From Dioscorea cayenensis subsp. rotundata (taxonomy: Eukaryota > Streptophyta > Magnoliopsida > Dioscoreales > Dioscoreaceae), in the NCBI RefSeq assembly GCF_009730915.1, contig NC_052487.1, forward strand, positions 806,001 to 870,000: 64,000 nt of DNA, in the 5' to 3' direction. The position numbers and the translations under genes were made by a program. Below are positions 1-12,013 of the stretch, one piece after another. The notes beneath the pieces are model-generated. The model was not told where the DNA came from and ran no database searches. It saw nothing but the letters and a program-made list of their open reading frames with translations. Position 1 is the first letter of the stretch. Each line of letters starts with the position of its first letter.

Positions 1-12
1 TAAGATAAGTGT

Positions 13-3000
13 TCACAGGTAGTCCTTGAAACTTGGACCAATGCAGCACTTACACCTAAAGGTAAACATAATGTTCAAGCAGACAAGAATATTTTGAACC
101 AAAACTTATCAACTTAGAGGCTTATTAATCAAGTCAAACTTGAAGCAAATTTAAAAACAAACCCACTAGATTGGCACTCTTTGCAGACCAAAATTTGAAA
201 TTATCACATTACACAATACCACATAAACGGACAAAAACACAAATCTTGACAACTTTTAAACCTGAATGGCAACTAATAGTGTTGATGCATAATCTGCATC
301 ACTAACTCCATCAGTTCACTTGCAAAATGCTAAATTTGTTATTGTGCTACAAGTCTAAAACAAGCACATTAAACTTATATATGTGTGCTTAAACGATTTA
401 CCAGCATCTAATAAATTACAATTTTCAGACATACTTAAGCGCCTGAAGAGGGCGGCCAGAAAATGCCGAGGAGAACGGACCCTCCAAATCCTGAAGATCC
501 TCCAATCCATCCTAAAGGAGAATTAAAAAAAGAGTATCAAAGTATCTAAACAAGAAATCTTAAATGGATAATTTGCATAAAATTGGAAGGAGAGTTTCAT
601 GCAACCAGACAACAAACTAAGAAAAGAATACCTCCTTGGGAGTTGCACCATGATTCTCAGTTGTAGAGGACAAAGTTTGCCCTGCGCATATATAGCCATC
701 ATAATCATCTGTAGAATCTTTTGACTTTTGCTTCTTATCAAGATCTTTCGTATGGATCTCATCAAGCTGAATAAAAGTAAAAAAAAAAAAAAACTGTGTT
801 ACTTTCCTGAATCTTTTCTTAACATCGCCAAAAATGTATACCATATTAATTAAATCTTTTCACAAAATATAAATAAATACATAATCCTTACAAGTGCCGC
901 TTGAGTTTTCAGGTCCTCAAGATTAAAATTCCATCCACTAATTCCTCGGATATATTCTTGCTAAAATGGCACAGAAAATACAATGTCATTTTGAAACAAA
1001 AGGGCGGAATGGCATCAATGTGAAGTAGAACAAGTGTTAAAGCTTACCTGTGACAAGTGCTCCTTATCTTCATAGATAGCCTGGTTCTGCAGAAGAAAAT
1101 TGGACTCTCTCCCCTATACCCAGGATATTTAACGCTTTAAGTGTCCCACATTCACTAATGTTATGATACAAATAAAATTGAATATAAACCTTTAGAGCTC
1201 TAAAACGATCACCAAGTGGAGCAAGACCATCAAGAATAGTCTTTTTTAAATATTCATTTGAGCGGGCCTGTTTAAAAAATGGATGCTTTAAAAGCTTTTC
1301 TGAGGCCGGACGTTTTTTTGGATCTTTCACTAGGCAAGCAGCCACCAATTCTCTAAAAGACTGAAACAGAATAGCACTTTCAAATTTATTATCTAGTATA
1401 TAATTTTTCATTACAAATTTCAAAACAAACAAGACAGACCTTTGAGAATCTCTTGTCTCTCTCATAGTCAAGACCTGGTGGTGCATTTTGTAAGGTCATA
1501 AGCAACACCTGCATGAAATATTTATCTTCAATATTGGAGATTAATAAAACATACAAAGAGGATGTTAGGAGAACGTCTTAACTGGCAAGGCATACCTTCA
1601 TCGGAGGATACTTCGAAAATGGTGCATGGCCATGTGCTAGTTCTAAAGCTGTAATACCAAACGACCATATATCTGCTCTGTTTACCACAAATACAAGTGG
1701 AAAAATGTTTGAAACTAGAAACCGGTATACAATTACAAAACTTGCAGTACAACAGGAAAGAAGAGCCTCAGATCATATAATTCGGCCACTTACTTAAAAT
1801 CGTATCCATGTAATTGCTGCATCACTTCAGGAGCCATCCTGTGAAACATAGAGCATTAACTTCAGTGTGATATTTGATAAATCAGAGCCGTAGTAGTAAA
1901 CCAAATGCATAAAGGAAGGGATACAAAATCAGAAATTCCAGGTTCAAGCAAATTCAAACTGCAAGATACAAGAGATGTACCAGCATGGAGTGCCAACAAA
2001 TGTGTTTCGTGACCGTTGCCTGTCCCCGGTATCAAACATACATGCTGAGACTCCAAAGTCAGCTAGTTTCACAGCTCCATTTGCATCAACTAATATATTA
2101 CCGGCCTGCCAAATGTAGAATTTAAATTAGAGATACCATACATATAATGATCAAGAGGTTACTACAACATCAGTGCAGATGTACTTGGCGTCTGGTAGAT
2201 GAAAATCATTTATGCAAGATTGAAAGAAAAAAATAATAATACTCGATTCACTGCAGTCTGAAGTAAATCATAAAAACCACTGCCCATTTCAATTTTCTCC
2301 ATGATTAGCCTAACAATAAAACAGATACAGTTAAGCATCACAACATGGAATGCTTAAAACATCAGTTGATAGGATCATACACAGGGTGGGAATAAAGCAC
2401 TCTAGAAGCTACAATTAAGCTATTGAACATCTTAATATTTTACCTTAACATCTCGGTGGATATGCCCATGACCATGAAGATAAACAAGAGCCTTCAGAAC
2501 CTCCCTTAGAAGAGTTGCAATAATTGGCTCCTCAAATCCCTCTGGAAAGTCAGATTTTATTATATGAAGACATGATCCGCCGGCCATGTAAGGCATAACT
2601 ACCCAAAGGTTCCTATCTGCTGGGAAAGAACAATATGCACGAAGCACATTTGGATGATCAATCAAGCTCATAGTTTGAACTTCACGTCTGATTCCATCCT
2701 GGAACAGAGAAAAAGAAAGTTACAGAATACAAGTTTTCCAAAAAACAGCTAAACAAACACAACCTTTAAAATCACAAGGGAAGGTCTTTATTAGCTTTGA
2801 TGAAATTAGAAAAGCAGTTAGTGAAGGAGTTTGAAAGTGACACTGTGTCAATCCCAAAGGGTTTTCTTAAATCATTGGGTTTTGTAGAATTAAATATTGG
2901 GCCCTGTAACTTTATGGTTGATACAAATCATTCAGCTAAATTAGATAAATTTTCAAGTATAGTTAAAACTACATACAACCAAATTGAACTCCAGAAAAAC

Positions 3001-3383
3001 TAAAAAGAACATATATATATATATATATATATAACATTTAATCTGTGAAGATTAAAAGCCAGTGAGGAGATTGCATATCTATCCAATAGAAAAAAAAAGC
3101 TATACAGTTTAAAAGTTTTAATACGATATTCACGTGAGAAGATATTTTATAAAAACATTTGAAAAATTAGAGAAACTCAAAACCTCTATCAATCAGCAGT
3201 ACGAAGAGAACATACCAGGTCATTATTGCACTTCTCAAGGTCAAGAACCTTGATAGCAACTATCTCATTAAGTGGTACACAAAGGGCCCTATATACTGTA
3301 GCGCTGACACCTTCACCAACTTCCTCATATAACTTGTACTCTTTAGGATTGGCAGGAAACCTCTTCTGAACTTCATGATCCAT
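13..3383 (-). CDS. STE20-type Ser/Thr kinase, SPAK/OSR1-like (BLUS1 group)
   Basis: Protein kinase of the germinal-centre STE20 branch that in plants includes BLUS1. The coding exons I can place are 3383-3216, 2698-2444, 2105-1981, 1838-1794, 1677-1596, 1508-1440, 1360-1190, 1086-1048, 960-892, 766-632 and 511-435, all with GT-AG borders and in frame. They give about 411 residues. Visible motifs are the Gly-rich loop GEGVSATVY, the VAIKVLDLE lysine, the catalytic loop HRDVKAGNIL, the DFG motif, GTPCWMAPEV, and the subdomain XI Arg in [15 protein letters not shown]. The kinase domain fills residues 15 to about 290 and is followed by the family segment [16 protein letters not shown]. The next possible exon (55-13) would add only about 14 residues before a stop. 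Many relatives are longer, so the true 3' end may lie beyond the window. The substrate is not visible from sequence. Confidence 0.88.
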
Positions 3384-3392
3384 GGTCCTTTC

Positions 3393-6314
3393 CTATAGAA
3401 CATCATTAAGTAACAACACCCTCCTATAAATTCCAGGATACATAAATATCTGGAGATAAAACCGCATTTGGAGTCAGGCCAACTTGAAATTTATTCTGGC
3501 TTGAAAACAGTATTTGTGTCATTTGGGTAGAGAATCCTACACAAACCCTGAGATGCTATGAGATGAGCTTATTTTCCATTTTAATGTAGCAATAAAGAAT
3601 ACCATGTATCATCTTCCAAGATAATCCTTATTACACCCTTTTAACTATACTATCCGGCACTCAGAATATCTTGATTTGGATATCCAGTGTCAAACTGTCC
3701 TTCAGTGACAAAAACGTGATGACTGAAGAAGCATATGGCAAAAACTACGTTCAGAATGCCAAAAGATGCCTGGAGATGAAATTATTTTTCTGAGAGAGAA
3801 TCGATGTCTATAAAATAGATAACTCAGAAGCATCTCCACCAGTAGAACGTATCCAATAGTATCCTGCGCCTTAAAATTGAATACCTTCAATGGATTAAGA
3901 AAAATGATAAGCATGAGCATTAATGCATCCATTAAACCAATTAATAAGAATAAAAAGGAACCTCAGCACCATTTTAATTGCTCCAAAGCCAAACAAGATT
4001 ATCTCAGGACCATATAATAGCGCAAAATCTAAATCATTGACATAGCACAAAAATATACTTCTTCAAAAATCAGATGTGCCTAAATTCCAAGAGACTAAAA
4101 TATAAAGAGATATGAGTAAGAAACAAAAAATGTTCCATATAGTTTTGAATTTCATTAAGACACTCTATTCAAACAAGATAAATTTATCCCATTTAAAGTA
4201 GCTGTTCCTATTAATTTTCACCAGTTTGCTTCTTTTGTAGTAAAACAGTCCAATTTTTTAGCTCACTTATTTCTTCTTGGATTGTTTCAAGATTGCAGGC
4301 ATTGACAATAGGGATTAATACTATCCTTTTCAGGAAACTACAAAGCAAAACTATATTTTACAATATTTTCTAGCATCATAAAAACTCAATATATTTGAGT
4401 AATGCCCTTTAAAGCACAGTCCATGTTCTCATCAAATAAGAACAGCAATTAACAATTGCCATCTAAGCACGGCAACTTGGTATATAGGCCTGCCGATGGA
4501 CCTTGCTTGCAAGCCAAAAGAACTTGGGCTCCAACTCATGATTTTAGGGCATGGATTAAGAGTCTAAGACAAGCCTAGATGGGACATAAGCTGGATATAC
4601 CACAATTGATATCGAAACAAACATTATCATCTTTAGCACTAGGCTCAGACTATTGATAAATCACAACCTATTGATTAATCACAATTAAGCAAGAACATAG
4701 TCAGGTAATTATAGATCCAGACAGATCCCAAACCAGGCTTAACTCATTTGTAACTCTAATAGTGTCCGCTACTGGACCAACAACTGTCTAAAATACAGTG
4801 TCTGGAAGCTATCACGTGCATCAACTCAATGTATAGTCTTATCGAGAGAGTAAGCATGCTTTCCTTCTTTCCTAAAAAAAATAAATAACTTGAAATTTTG
4901 TACTTTAAAAGCTATAGTAGTACTCAAGTTGAAAGTATGATGCAAAATGCTTTTCTGGTTCTACTAATACAAAATTATTTAGTGAACAAGCTACATAAAG
5001 TAAGATCCTGTTCATGTCACTTCCCTCACATGTTAAAAACCACTTCATTAAACTGAAAAGGAAGACAATGTTTCATTTCCTAACACTTTCGGGGAAATGA
5101 ACAGGCCCTAGGTCATTTTACTTCTCTCAATTTTTTTAATACAGTAGAAACCATTTTTGCGAAGTGACCATGAGTTTAAACAGATTTAAGACTGTCAAAA
5201 GAAAATATCGTACAACCTTGTGTATGAAGCAAAAGGCCATATTCTCTAAAATCCAATCTTTCTAATAATGAAATTCTTGGATCAAGAACATAAATACTTC
5301 ACAACCATTTTCAAGGCAATGACATTGCCTTTTCGGAATAGTGCCATTGCTTTCTTGTCTACTTGGCAACAGACCTAACAGTCAAATTGATCTCTAAAAG
5401 CAAGGGTTCCAAAATTCATATGCATTGCTTTCTTAATCAACTATGAACTAGGATTAAAAAATTATGATGATGTCGAATGCTTGATCATGGGCAAACGGAA
5501 CTCATCGTAAGCTACAAAACAGTAGCTTTTAACTACTTAAAAAGAGAGTAGCTTGAACAACCAGCACATTAAAGATTTAATGACATTGAATAATGACAGA
5601 TTTTAAGAAGTTCAAACAGCCAACAGATATGGATAATTATGTGCAAACACAAGCTCATTCTGAATCGCTCCAAATGAACATTTAACAGAACAGATGACAC
5701 ACCATCACTTACAAATTCAACAGTCCAGGGCTGGTTCAAGCAACCAAAACCCATGTCAGTTTAAACACATCACCCAAATTTTATCCATCAATGTGTATGT
5801 AATGCATCTGATCCACATCAACAAGAAACCCTGCACACCCCAAAAGGAACCATAATAGCAACGCAAGTACACTTTCATCAAACCCTTTCCTAATCATGCC
5901 CATATGCCCAAGAAGCATGGGTAAATCAAGAGAAACCAATTATGGAAACTACTAACTATTGAGATTACATATCCTACTTGAAAGTATCAAAACCCTAAGA
6001 CACAAAACCCAAAAATCCATTCACTAATCTCACCAAGTCCTCCTTACAACAAGATTACATCATATACACAGCTAGATTCAACACCAGACAATCAAACCAA
6101 AAACAAATCTAATGCAAATCACTCCCCTCAAACCCTGAATTTCCAGATCACGATTGCTCAAAGAGATACCATGATCTAACCCATTTCACAGCCTCTCATC
6201 TCATAATCCACAAGATTAAACCACAACATCACAATACCGATCAATAGTTTCAAGAAAACACAGATAAACAACAAGAAAACTCAAAGAAACACAAAATTCA
6301 GCATAGATGATCAC
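3393..6314 (-). other. Long 5' UTR intron of the kinase gene
   Basis: This is about 2.9 kb without a supportable gene on either strand. It is AT-rich, with no clear transposon ends, tandem repeats or conserved coding stretches. It is bounded by the proposed donor near 6314 and the acceptor at 3393-3398. Confidence 0.45.
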
Positions 6315-6530
6315 CTGCGAGCAAGAACCCTCAAAGCCAGTTCACAGGTCCCTTGTCGAAGCCCCAATCAAGAAGGGCAGCAACGATCGATCCTTCCCCC
6401 CAGTTCCGCAGATGAGATCGCGGAATCCACGATGGTTCTCTATCTACAGCGCCGCCTCCGCCATCAACGAACGATCTCTCTCGCTCCGCGCTTGATCTCG
6501 TTCTGGTTCTCTCGGTGATCGAACCCTCCC
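6315..6530 (-). other. 5' UTR exon of the STE20-type kinase gene
   Basis: A GC-richer, purine/pyrimidine-mixed block ends with a clean donor on the minus strand (GCAG followed by GTGATC at 6315/6314). The kinase start codon lies just inside the next exon, after the acceptor at 3393-3398. The 5' UTR is therefore probably split by an intron of about 2.9 kb, an arrangement often linked to intron-mediated expression effects in plants. The upstream edge is a guess, because no clear TATA box was seen. Confidence 0.5.
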
Positions 6531-6924
6531 CCTTTTCTTGCGGTTTAGAAAAAAAGAACCCTTTTTCTCTCCCTTTTTCGAATGATTTATTTATTTATTT
6601 ATTTATTTATTTCTCGTAGAAAAATTATGGTGGGGCCCATTTGGATGATGAGCTGTAAGTTATCTCGCGGTGCAAGTAAGAAGTTAGTTACCGTGGTCTA
6701 ATCTAGTCCGGAATAGTACGAGTAAACAGTAAAAGAAAATTTGCTTACACACCCTTGGCAAAAGTAGAAATTTGTTTTTTCGAATGTATACTTTATGGAT
6801 ATACTATTGTACGGTTGAAGAAATGAAATATTGAATTTGTGATTTTTTTTTTTAATACTTTATAAATATATTATATAAGCATTACAAATAATGTCAATAT
6901 TAAATATTAAAATGATAATATTAA

Positions 6925-7145
6925 TATGGACGGAACTACCGAGGTCGACTAAAAAAAATTGGTACGGGGCTTTGCGGAAATTATTGAAAACAATTTCATA
7001 GCAAAGCTCGAGGATTCCATTTTCACTATCAAGCGAAGTCTCAAGTTTTTGGGGCAGCGCTCAAAGGAGTTCATGGGAGACACGTTGGTTGGGGAGGCGC
7101 AGGACCAGACCATGAAATAGCTTGTTGTGCGGGTTGTTTGGGTGT
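6925..7145 (+). pseudogene. Possible decayed coding fragment
   Basis: This is a 220-bp island of normal coding-like composition inside very AT-rich spacer. One plus-strand frame is open from about 6955 to a stop near 7120 and reads like ordinary protein (for example KLEDSIFTIKRSLKFLGQ). No splice sites or further exons were found around it, and I do not recognise the family. It may be a scrap of a gene or of a transposon carried here. Confidence 0.2.
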
Positions 7146-9261
7146 GAAAAAACATTATTGTTTCCCATTTTATCTTTCTTTTGTTTTTAACTTGTCATAT
7201 TATTCCACATATAGTTGATTTTCATTTTGTTGCTGGATCTTTGTTGTTTTGTTATGTTCCATTTTTTTGTAGTGGGCTGTTGTTGTGTTCATTCATTTCT
7301 AATCTCAGTCATTTATCCACATTTTCAATATATATATATATATATATGATAACTAAACATAAATTTAGCTTCATTAATTTTGAATTTTAATATAAATACA
7401 AAGTAACTACTAAATCACAAAGACAGAGATATTGAGACACAAAATTTGAAGGCTTTTCATATAAATATATTTATAATTTTAGATTTTTTAAGAGTATATG
7501 TGCAAAAACTATTTAAAATTACTATCACCCCATTGTGTTGGATTTACTATGAAATTGTAAACACAAAATATAAGCAAGAATGTTTTCTTCTTAAAAGTCC
7601 AATTTGTTTTTGTTCACATGTTCACTTGAAAACATTGGTGCTTTTGAGTCTTGATATGTGACTTTTAGAAATATCTCTTGTTAGTCATAGGTTAATTTAA
7701 AATTAAAATGAATAAGAAAACAACAAAATTTGATTGGTCATTATCCTATATATATATATATATATATATGAATAACAGTTAATCTTAATTTAATATTCAA
7801 ACTTTTGACTCTAATGTATGATATGTATATAAGAATTTTGTTTAGGGTTGCTAAATTAAACCACATGGTGGAAATGTGGAATCATATAGAAGTTTTATGC
7901 CCTTTATGTGTGGCAGAAAGCAACATAAAATGATTTAAAAAACATGGATGATATTAAAAAGGAATTAAGTGGTACATAATTAAATATTTTATATATATAT
8001 TTCGTCAAAAAGGTGCATTAGACCAAGAAGTAGGAAAAACACCATTATTTGTTGAATGACAAGCCTAGCTTTTGAAAGCTTGATATTTTATTTGCATGCT
8101 AACTATGGTAAGCTTTTTGATTAATAACCATCTCATCTTAATATATTATAAACAGTTATTCTCATTCAATTACATTTTTCTAAAAAAAATTGAAGTTTGG
8201 TAGATTCCACAACTATTCAATACAATATATTATGTATAGATCTATGTTAAAAAAATGAGCTAAGCCCAATTATTATATATAAGCATGATTACAAGTTTTT
8301 TTTTTTAAAATTCAATTTGCTTTTTCTCTTTATTCTACTATAAACTCAATTTATCCTCTATTTACATATGGAAGATTTTTTTTAAAAAAATATATAATAA
8401 CATCTCTTATTTGGAAAAATTATATGGTTTACTTTCACATTATAAGAAGTATGGTAACTTTTTTTTTTTACCAAGCAAGAGAGAAAAAATCAACTTCGTC
8501 TTATAATTTTATTTGAGGTGAGTGGCTTGCCCACCTTAATATATATATATATATATATTATGTTTGTGTTTTATCAAATATTACTATACACTTTAGATGT
8601 GAAGTTTTCACAAAGCTTTTAATTCAATTTTTTTAACAAAATTAACTATAATGTTCTAACAACATAAGAATAATAATAATAAAAAAAAAAAAACAGAATG
8701 ATATAAAAGACTAATTATTTACTAGATAAGGAGGTTATATATCATTGATACTAAATGAATATGATAAATAACAAATGACTCAAGCGAGTAATTAAGAAAT
8801 AAATAAATATTTATTTATATGACTTATCCAAAGCTTAGAGACTATGTGACGCAATGGATGATGTGTAACATGATAAGGAAATCCTTTGAAGATGGCATGC
8901 ACGTGACTACGTGAGTTGGTGTATTGATATGAAAGTCACTAAACCTCATTCACACAGAGCATATAATTTTTTAAGCTTGATTTCTATATTAATAAATGAA
9001 AATAAATAAATACAAAATTGTTATTCCAATGATTTTTTAGAAATATCATTTAATTCAAATAGTTAAATATACTCTTAATTCAAAACTAAGTTATGCTTCA
9101 TTAAGAGATGCTCTCAACTTTAAAAAAAAAAAATAGAAATAAGTGAAAATAAATTAAATCTTTATATTTATTTTTGTGGAACAAGGGGGTGCACTTGGGT
9201 GCATGTAAACCTAAAATGGGCATTGGCTAAGTATCTCTTATTAATGGGTCATTGTTTTGGT

Positions 9262-9292
9262 TTCAAAGTTTGGCTAAAAGCCAAACTTTGAA
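9262..9292. repeat. Perfect 14-bp inverted repeat with 3-nt loop
   Basis: The arms TTCAAAGTTTGGCT and AGCCAAACTTTGAA are perfect complements around AAA. The stem sits alone in AT-rich spacer. It is too short for a typical plant microRNA precursor. Confidence 0.8.
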
Positions 9293-9350
9293 TTAGATAT
9301 ATATATATTTATTTTTGTAAGGCAAGAGATGGCTTGCAAAATCCAATGGT

Positions 9351-9375
9351 GGCTAGGCTAGGCTAGGCTAGGCTA
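9351..9375. repeat. GGCTA x5 tandem repeat
   Basis: Five perfect head-to-tail copies of GGCTA occur in spacer DNA. No function is apparent. Confidence 0.9.
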
Positions 9376-10277
9376 TGTCATTGCTTTGATCTTCATTCTT
9401 GGAGTTTATTATTCACCTAACAACTTATGGACAAAACTTCAGGGATTAGGGACCACTTTCTTTATCACAATCAGAGATCAATCTCATTTATTAAGCTCAC
9501 CAAAGTCAAATGAAACAATTAATCTGATAATTGAATAGATGAAATTATTTATTTTATTGTTTCTTACTTATTCATATTACTTCTCTGGTTTTTTTACTTG
9601 TCTCATTTAAAAGATTTTTTTATTTATTAATTTAAAAAATTTATGAAATATTAAATATTATTTTTTAAAATCTACATTTTATATTCAATATAATTGTATA
9701 AGATTCAATAAATCATATTTAACCACACATTTTATTAAATCATATTTTAAATAAAATAATTTTATTAAATAATATAATTATTATTATAAATTTTAAATTA
9801 TCAACTAATTTTAATCGACTTTTTGAATCATGTAAATTAATTAAAATAGATTAAAAAAACTGACTGATCATTTTGCTAAGAGGAGAAATATCTCTAATTT
9901 TCTATTTGACACAACTTAAAAGAAATACACTTTTCTAACCATTCAATCAATTACTTTAATAAAAACAAATAAAATAAATATTAATTTGATCAAAAAAATT
10001 TCATAACTATTGCTTTAAAAATGAACTAAATATACATTTAAACAACAAAAAAAATCTATAAATTAAATTTTTTTTAGTGGCTCATACCTAATTCTCATAA
10101 CTTATAAAAAAATCATTTTCTACAAGAAAAAATCTAGAAGCGCATTTTTGAATTTTATAAGATGTAAAAATAATTATGAAATATTTTAAATTTTATTTTA
10201 TTAAAAAAATTTAAAAAAAACTTAAAAATATAAATGGTAGCTCACCTAGAAAATAATCAAAACGTAGCCCCTTGACC

Positions 10278-10485
10278 TTCTAGAAGCTCACACCACCAAC
10301 CACGTGTGCCTCGTTGCGTTTCTCAGGCATCAAGCCATCCTACAAACCCGAACCTTCCAATCACTTCCAACTAAATCTCACCGTTAATTTTTTTTCTCAA
10401 GATTCCCGCTCGTGATCACACGGCCGCCTTCCACTCGTTTTCCTCTTTTATGAAAACGCGCCTCATGTTATCTCTTTTTATAAAA
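10278..10485 (+). promoter_or_regulatory. Promoter of the DUF1645 gene: HSE-like, G-box and TATA motifs
   Basis: Upstream of the DUF1645 start lie TTCTAGAAGCTC at 10279-10290, which fits a heat-shock element (TTCnnGAA pattern), a palindromic CACGTG G-box at 10301-10306, and a TATA-like TTTATAAAAA near 10475-10485, about 55 bp before the chosen ATG. Stress or light control is an inference from these motifs alone. Confidence 0.45.
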
Positions 10486-10536
10486 ACGCAAAACGAAATC
10501 CAAAGAGAGAGAAAGGGATTGAGAAGGGACTCTCAC

Positions 10537-11241
10537 ATGGAGGAACAGCGAGAAGCGATCTCAGCCGCACATCTAGGATCACCGAAGTGGATCCCGGCCG
10601 TCCGTAGCGACGGAGATGGCAACCGTGATGCGGAGAAGGAGGAGGTCGGCGACGACTCCGACTTCGCATTCGTGCCTCGGGATCCGATATCCGGCCAGGA
10701 GGTCACCGCCGATGATATCTTCTCCAATGGCCAGATCCGCACAGCATTTCCCCTCTTCGGGCGAGAGCTTGCGCCGGTGATCCCGATGCAGGGGCTGGCG
10801 ATCAAGGATCGGGATGAGCTCGTGGGGTCGGCGTCATCGTCGGAGTGCGACGAGCTGGAGGGTGTTCCAGAGGCGAGCTATTGCGTCTGGGCGCCGGAGC
10901 GGCAGGTGCGGAGCAAGTCGTATGGCGAACCAGGGAGGTTGCGGCTTCGTGATATTGTTCAGGGCCGGAGCCGGAGTGATGGGAATAAGAAGTTCTTGTT
11001 TCTCGCGCCGCCTCCGCCGCCGCCGCCGGTGGTGGAGAAGGAGAAGGAGAAATCTAAAGGAGGGAGTGAGAAGAAGGGGAAGGTGGGTAAGGTTACCGAA
11101 TTGGATATAGTCACCGCACATAGGCTTTACTATTCGAAGAAAGGCGGTGAGGGTATGAAGGGCGGTAAGCGGTCATTCTTACCTTACCGGCCGGAGTTTG
11201 TTGGGTTCTTTGGCAATGCTGCAAATAGATCCCATTTCTAG
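10537..11241 (+). CDS. DUF1645 family protein, intronless
   Basis: Single-exon gene of 234 residues. The hallmark of plant DUF1645 proteins is present near residues 45-80: FVPRDPISGQEVTADDIFSN followed by GQIRTAFPLFGREL. A basic, Ser-rich segment with RSKSYGEPGRLRLRDIVQGR follows, then a Lys/Glu-rich linker with a run of prolines, and a C-terminal LPYRPEFVGFFGN motif like that of family members. No membrane segment or known catalytic motif is seen. The in-frame ATG at 10450 is upstream of, or overlaps, the likely TATA box, so 10537 is preferred. A rice member, OsSGL, is reported to affect grain length and stress tolerance. A similar role here is only an inference. Confidence 0.88.
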   Translation: MEEQREAISAAHLGSPKWIPAVRSDGDGNRDAEKEEVGDDSDFAFVPRDPISGQEVTADDIFSNGQIRTAFPLFGRELAPVIPMQGLAIKDRDELVGSASSSECDELEGVPEASYCVWAPERQVRSKSYGEPGRLRLRDIVQGRSRSDGNKKFLFLAPPPPPPPVVEKEKEKSKGGSEKKGKVGKVTELDIVTAHRLYYSKKGGEGMKGGKRSFLPYRPEFVGFFGNAANRSHF

Positions 11242-12013
11242 AATTTTTATAAATATATATATATATATATATTTAATTATGTTTTGCATTGTATTTGTTT
11301 AATTAATTAATTAATTAATTAATTTTAGCGTTATTTAGTTGTTTGTGTACATTGATTGTGGTGTGATGAGAGACGTGTAACATGATGAAGAGTTTTGATT
11401 TGATTTGATTTGATTTTGTTGGTGTATTCTGACTATTAGTTGTACAAAAATGAGACAGAATGGATGAAGAAGTCAATGGGTTGATTTTGAACTTGATTTG
11501 ATCTTAAAATTCTTCATGTTTTTTTTGGTAGGTAGGATTATAATTTGATCCGTATGAGTTTCACACACTCGTGCAATTTATTTGGTTTGTTTTGCATCTA
11601 ACAAAACACTGCATTTGTTCTCTCTCATTTAATTTTTTTTTAAAAATCTTTTTAAGGTGTTTTTCACATGTACATATTAAATATTTAATCAGATCCTTAA
11701 ATCATGCTTTATCATGGTCAATTTTAAAATAAGAAATTACTATAATACCCCAAAGCCTTTTGTTTAGTTATATTCCTAAAATTCTTTATTTTAGAATTTT
11801 GTTAACCTCAGTTCAGTTGTATGCATGCAATTATAAAATTTCCATCAAATCTTAAGGTTGATTGAACCATTCTTTTATCAAGCCTGCCCATACTAGTTTA
11901 TTTCATTAAAATACACTCTGCAAGCACACTAGGGTGCTTCACATACAAAGTTTGTGAACTAGGCTGAATGGTAATTGATCATTGATGGACATTTTCTCAA
12001 GCACAGGGTTTAA
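11242..12013. other. Convergent 3' region between DUF1645 gene and DXR
   Basis: The two genes end toward each other here, so most of this stretch is probably the two 3' UTRs. It contains a (TA)n run near 11252-11270, a (TTAA)n run at about 11299-11326 and a short TTGAT-rich repeat near 11395-11420. No gene is supported. Confidence 0.6.

Larger units (their letters stand above)
6531..10430. other. AT-rich intergenic region between kinase and DUF1645 gene
   Basis: These divergent promoters are separated by about 4 kb. The region holds a (TTTA)n run at 6585-6612, a short GC-richer open stretch at 6925-7145 listed separately, several (TA)n runs (about 7330, 7750 and 8540), a perfect hairpin at 9262-9292 and a GGCTA x5 tandem at 9351-9375. 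The stretch 9550-10250 is very AT-rich and featureless. No gene is supported here. Confidence 0.6.

Noticed and set aside
2797-3003. A 68-codon open stretch on the plus strand inside a kinase intron
   Set aside because: It sits wholly in an intron of a well-supported minus-strand gene, is followed by a (TA)n run, and shows no known motif or splice partners.
7181-7661. Two open stretches rich in Phe, Ile and Tyr
   Set aside because: They come from T-rich low-complexity DNA and show no protein-like pattern.
10450-10536. Upstream in-frame ATG of the DUF1645 gene
   Set aside because: It would place the start before the likely TATA box, and the added residues are not seen in the family.
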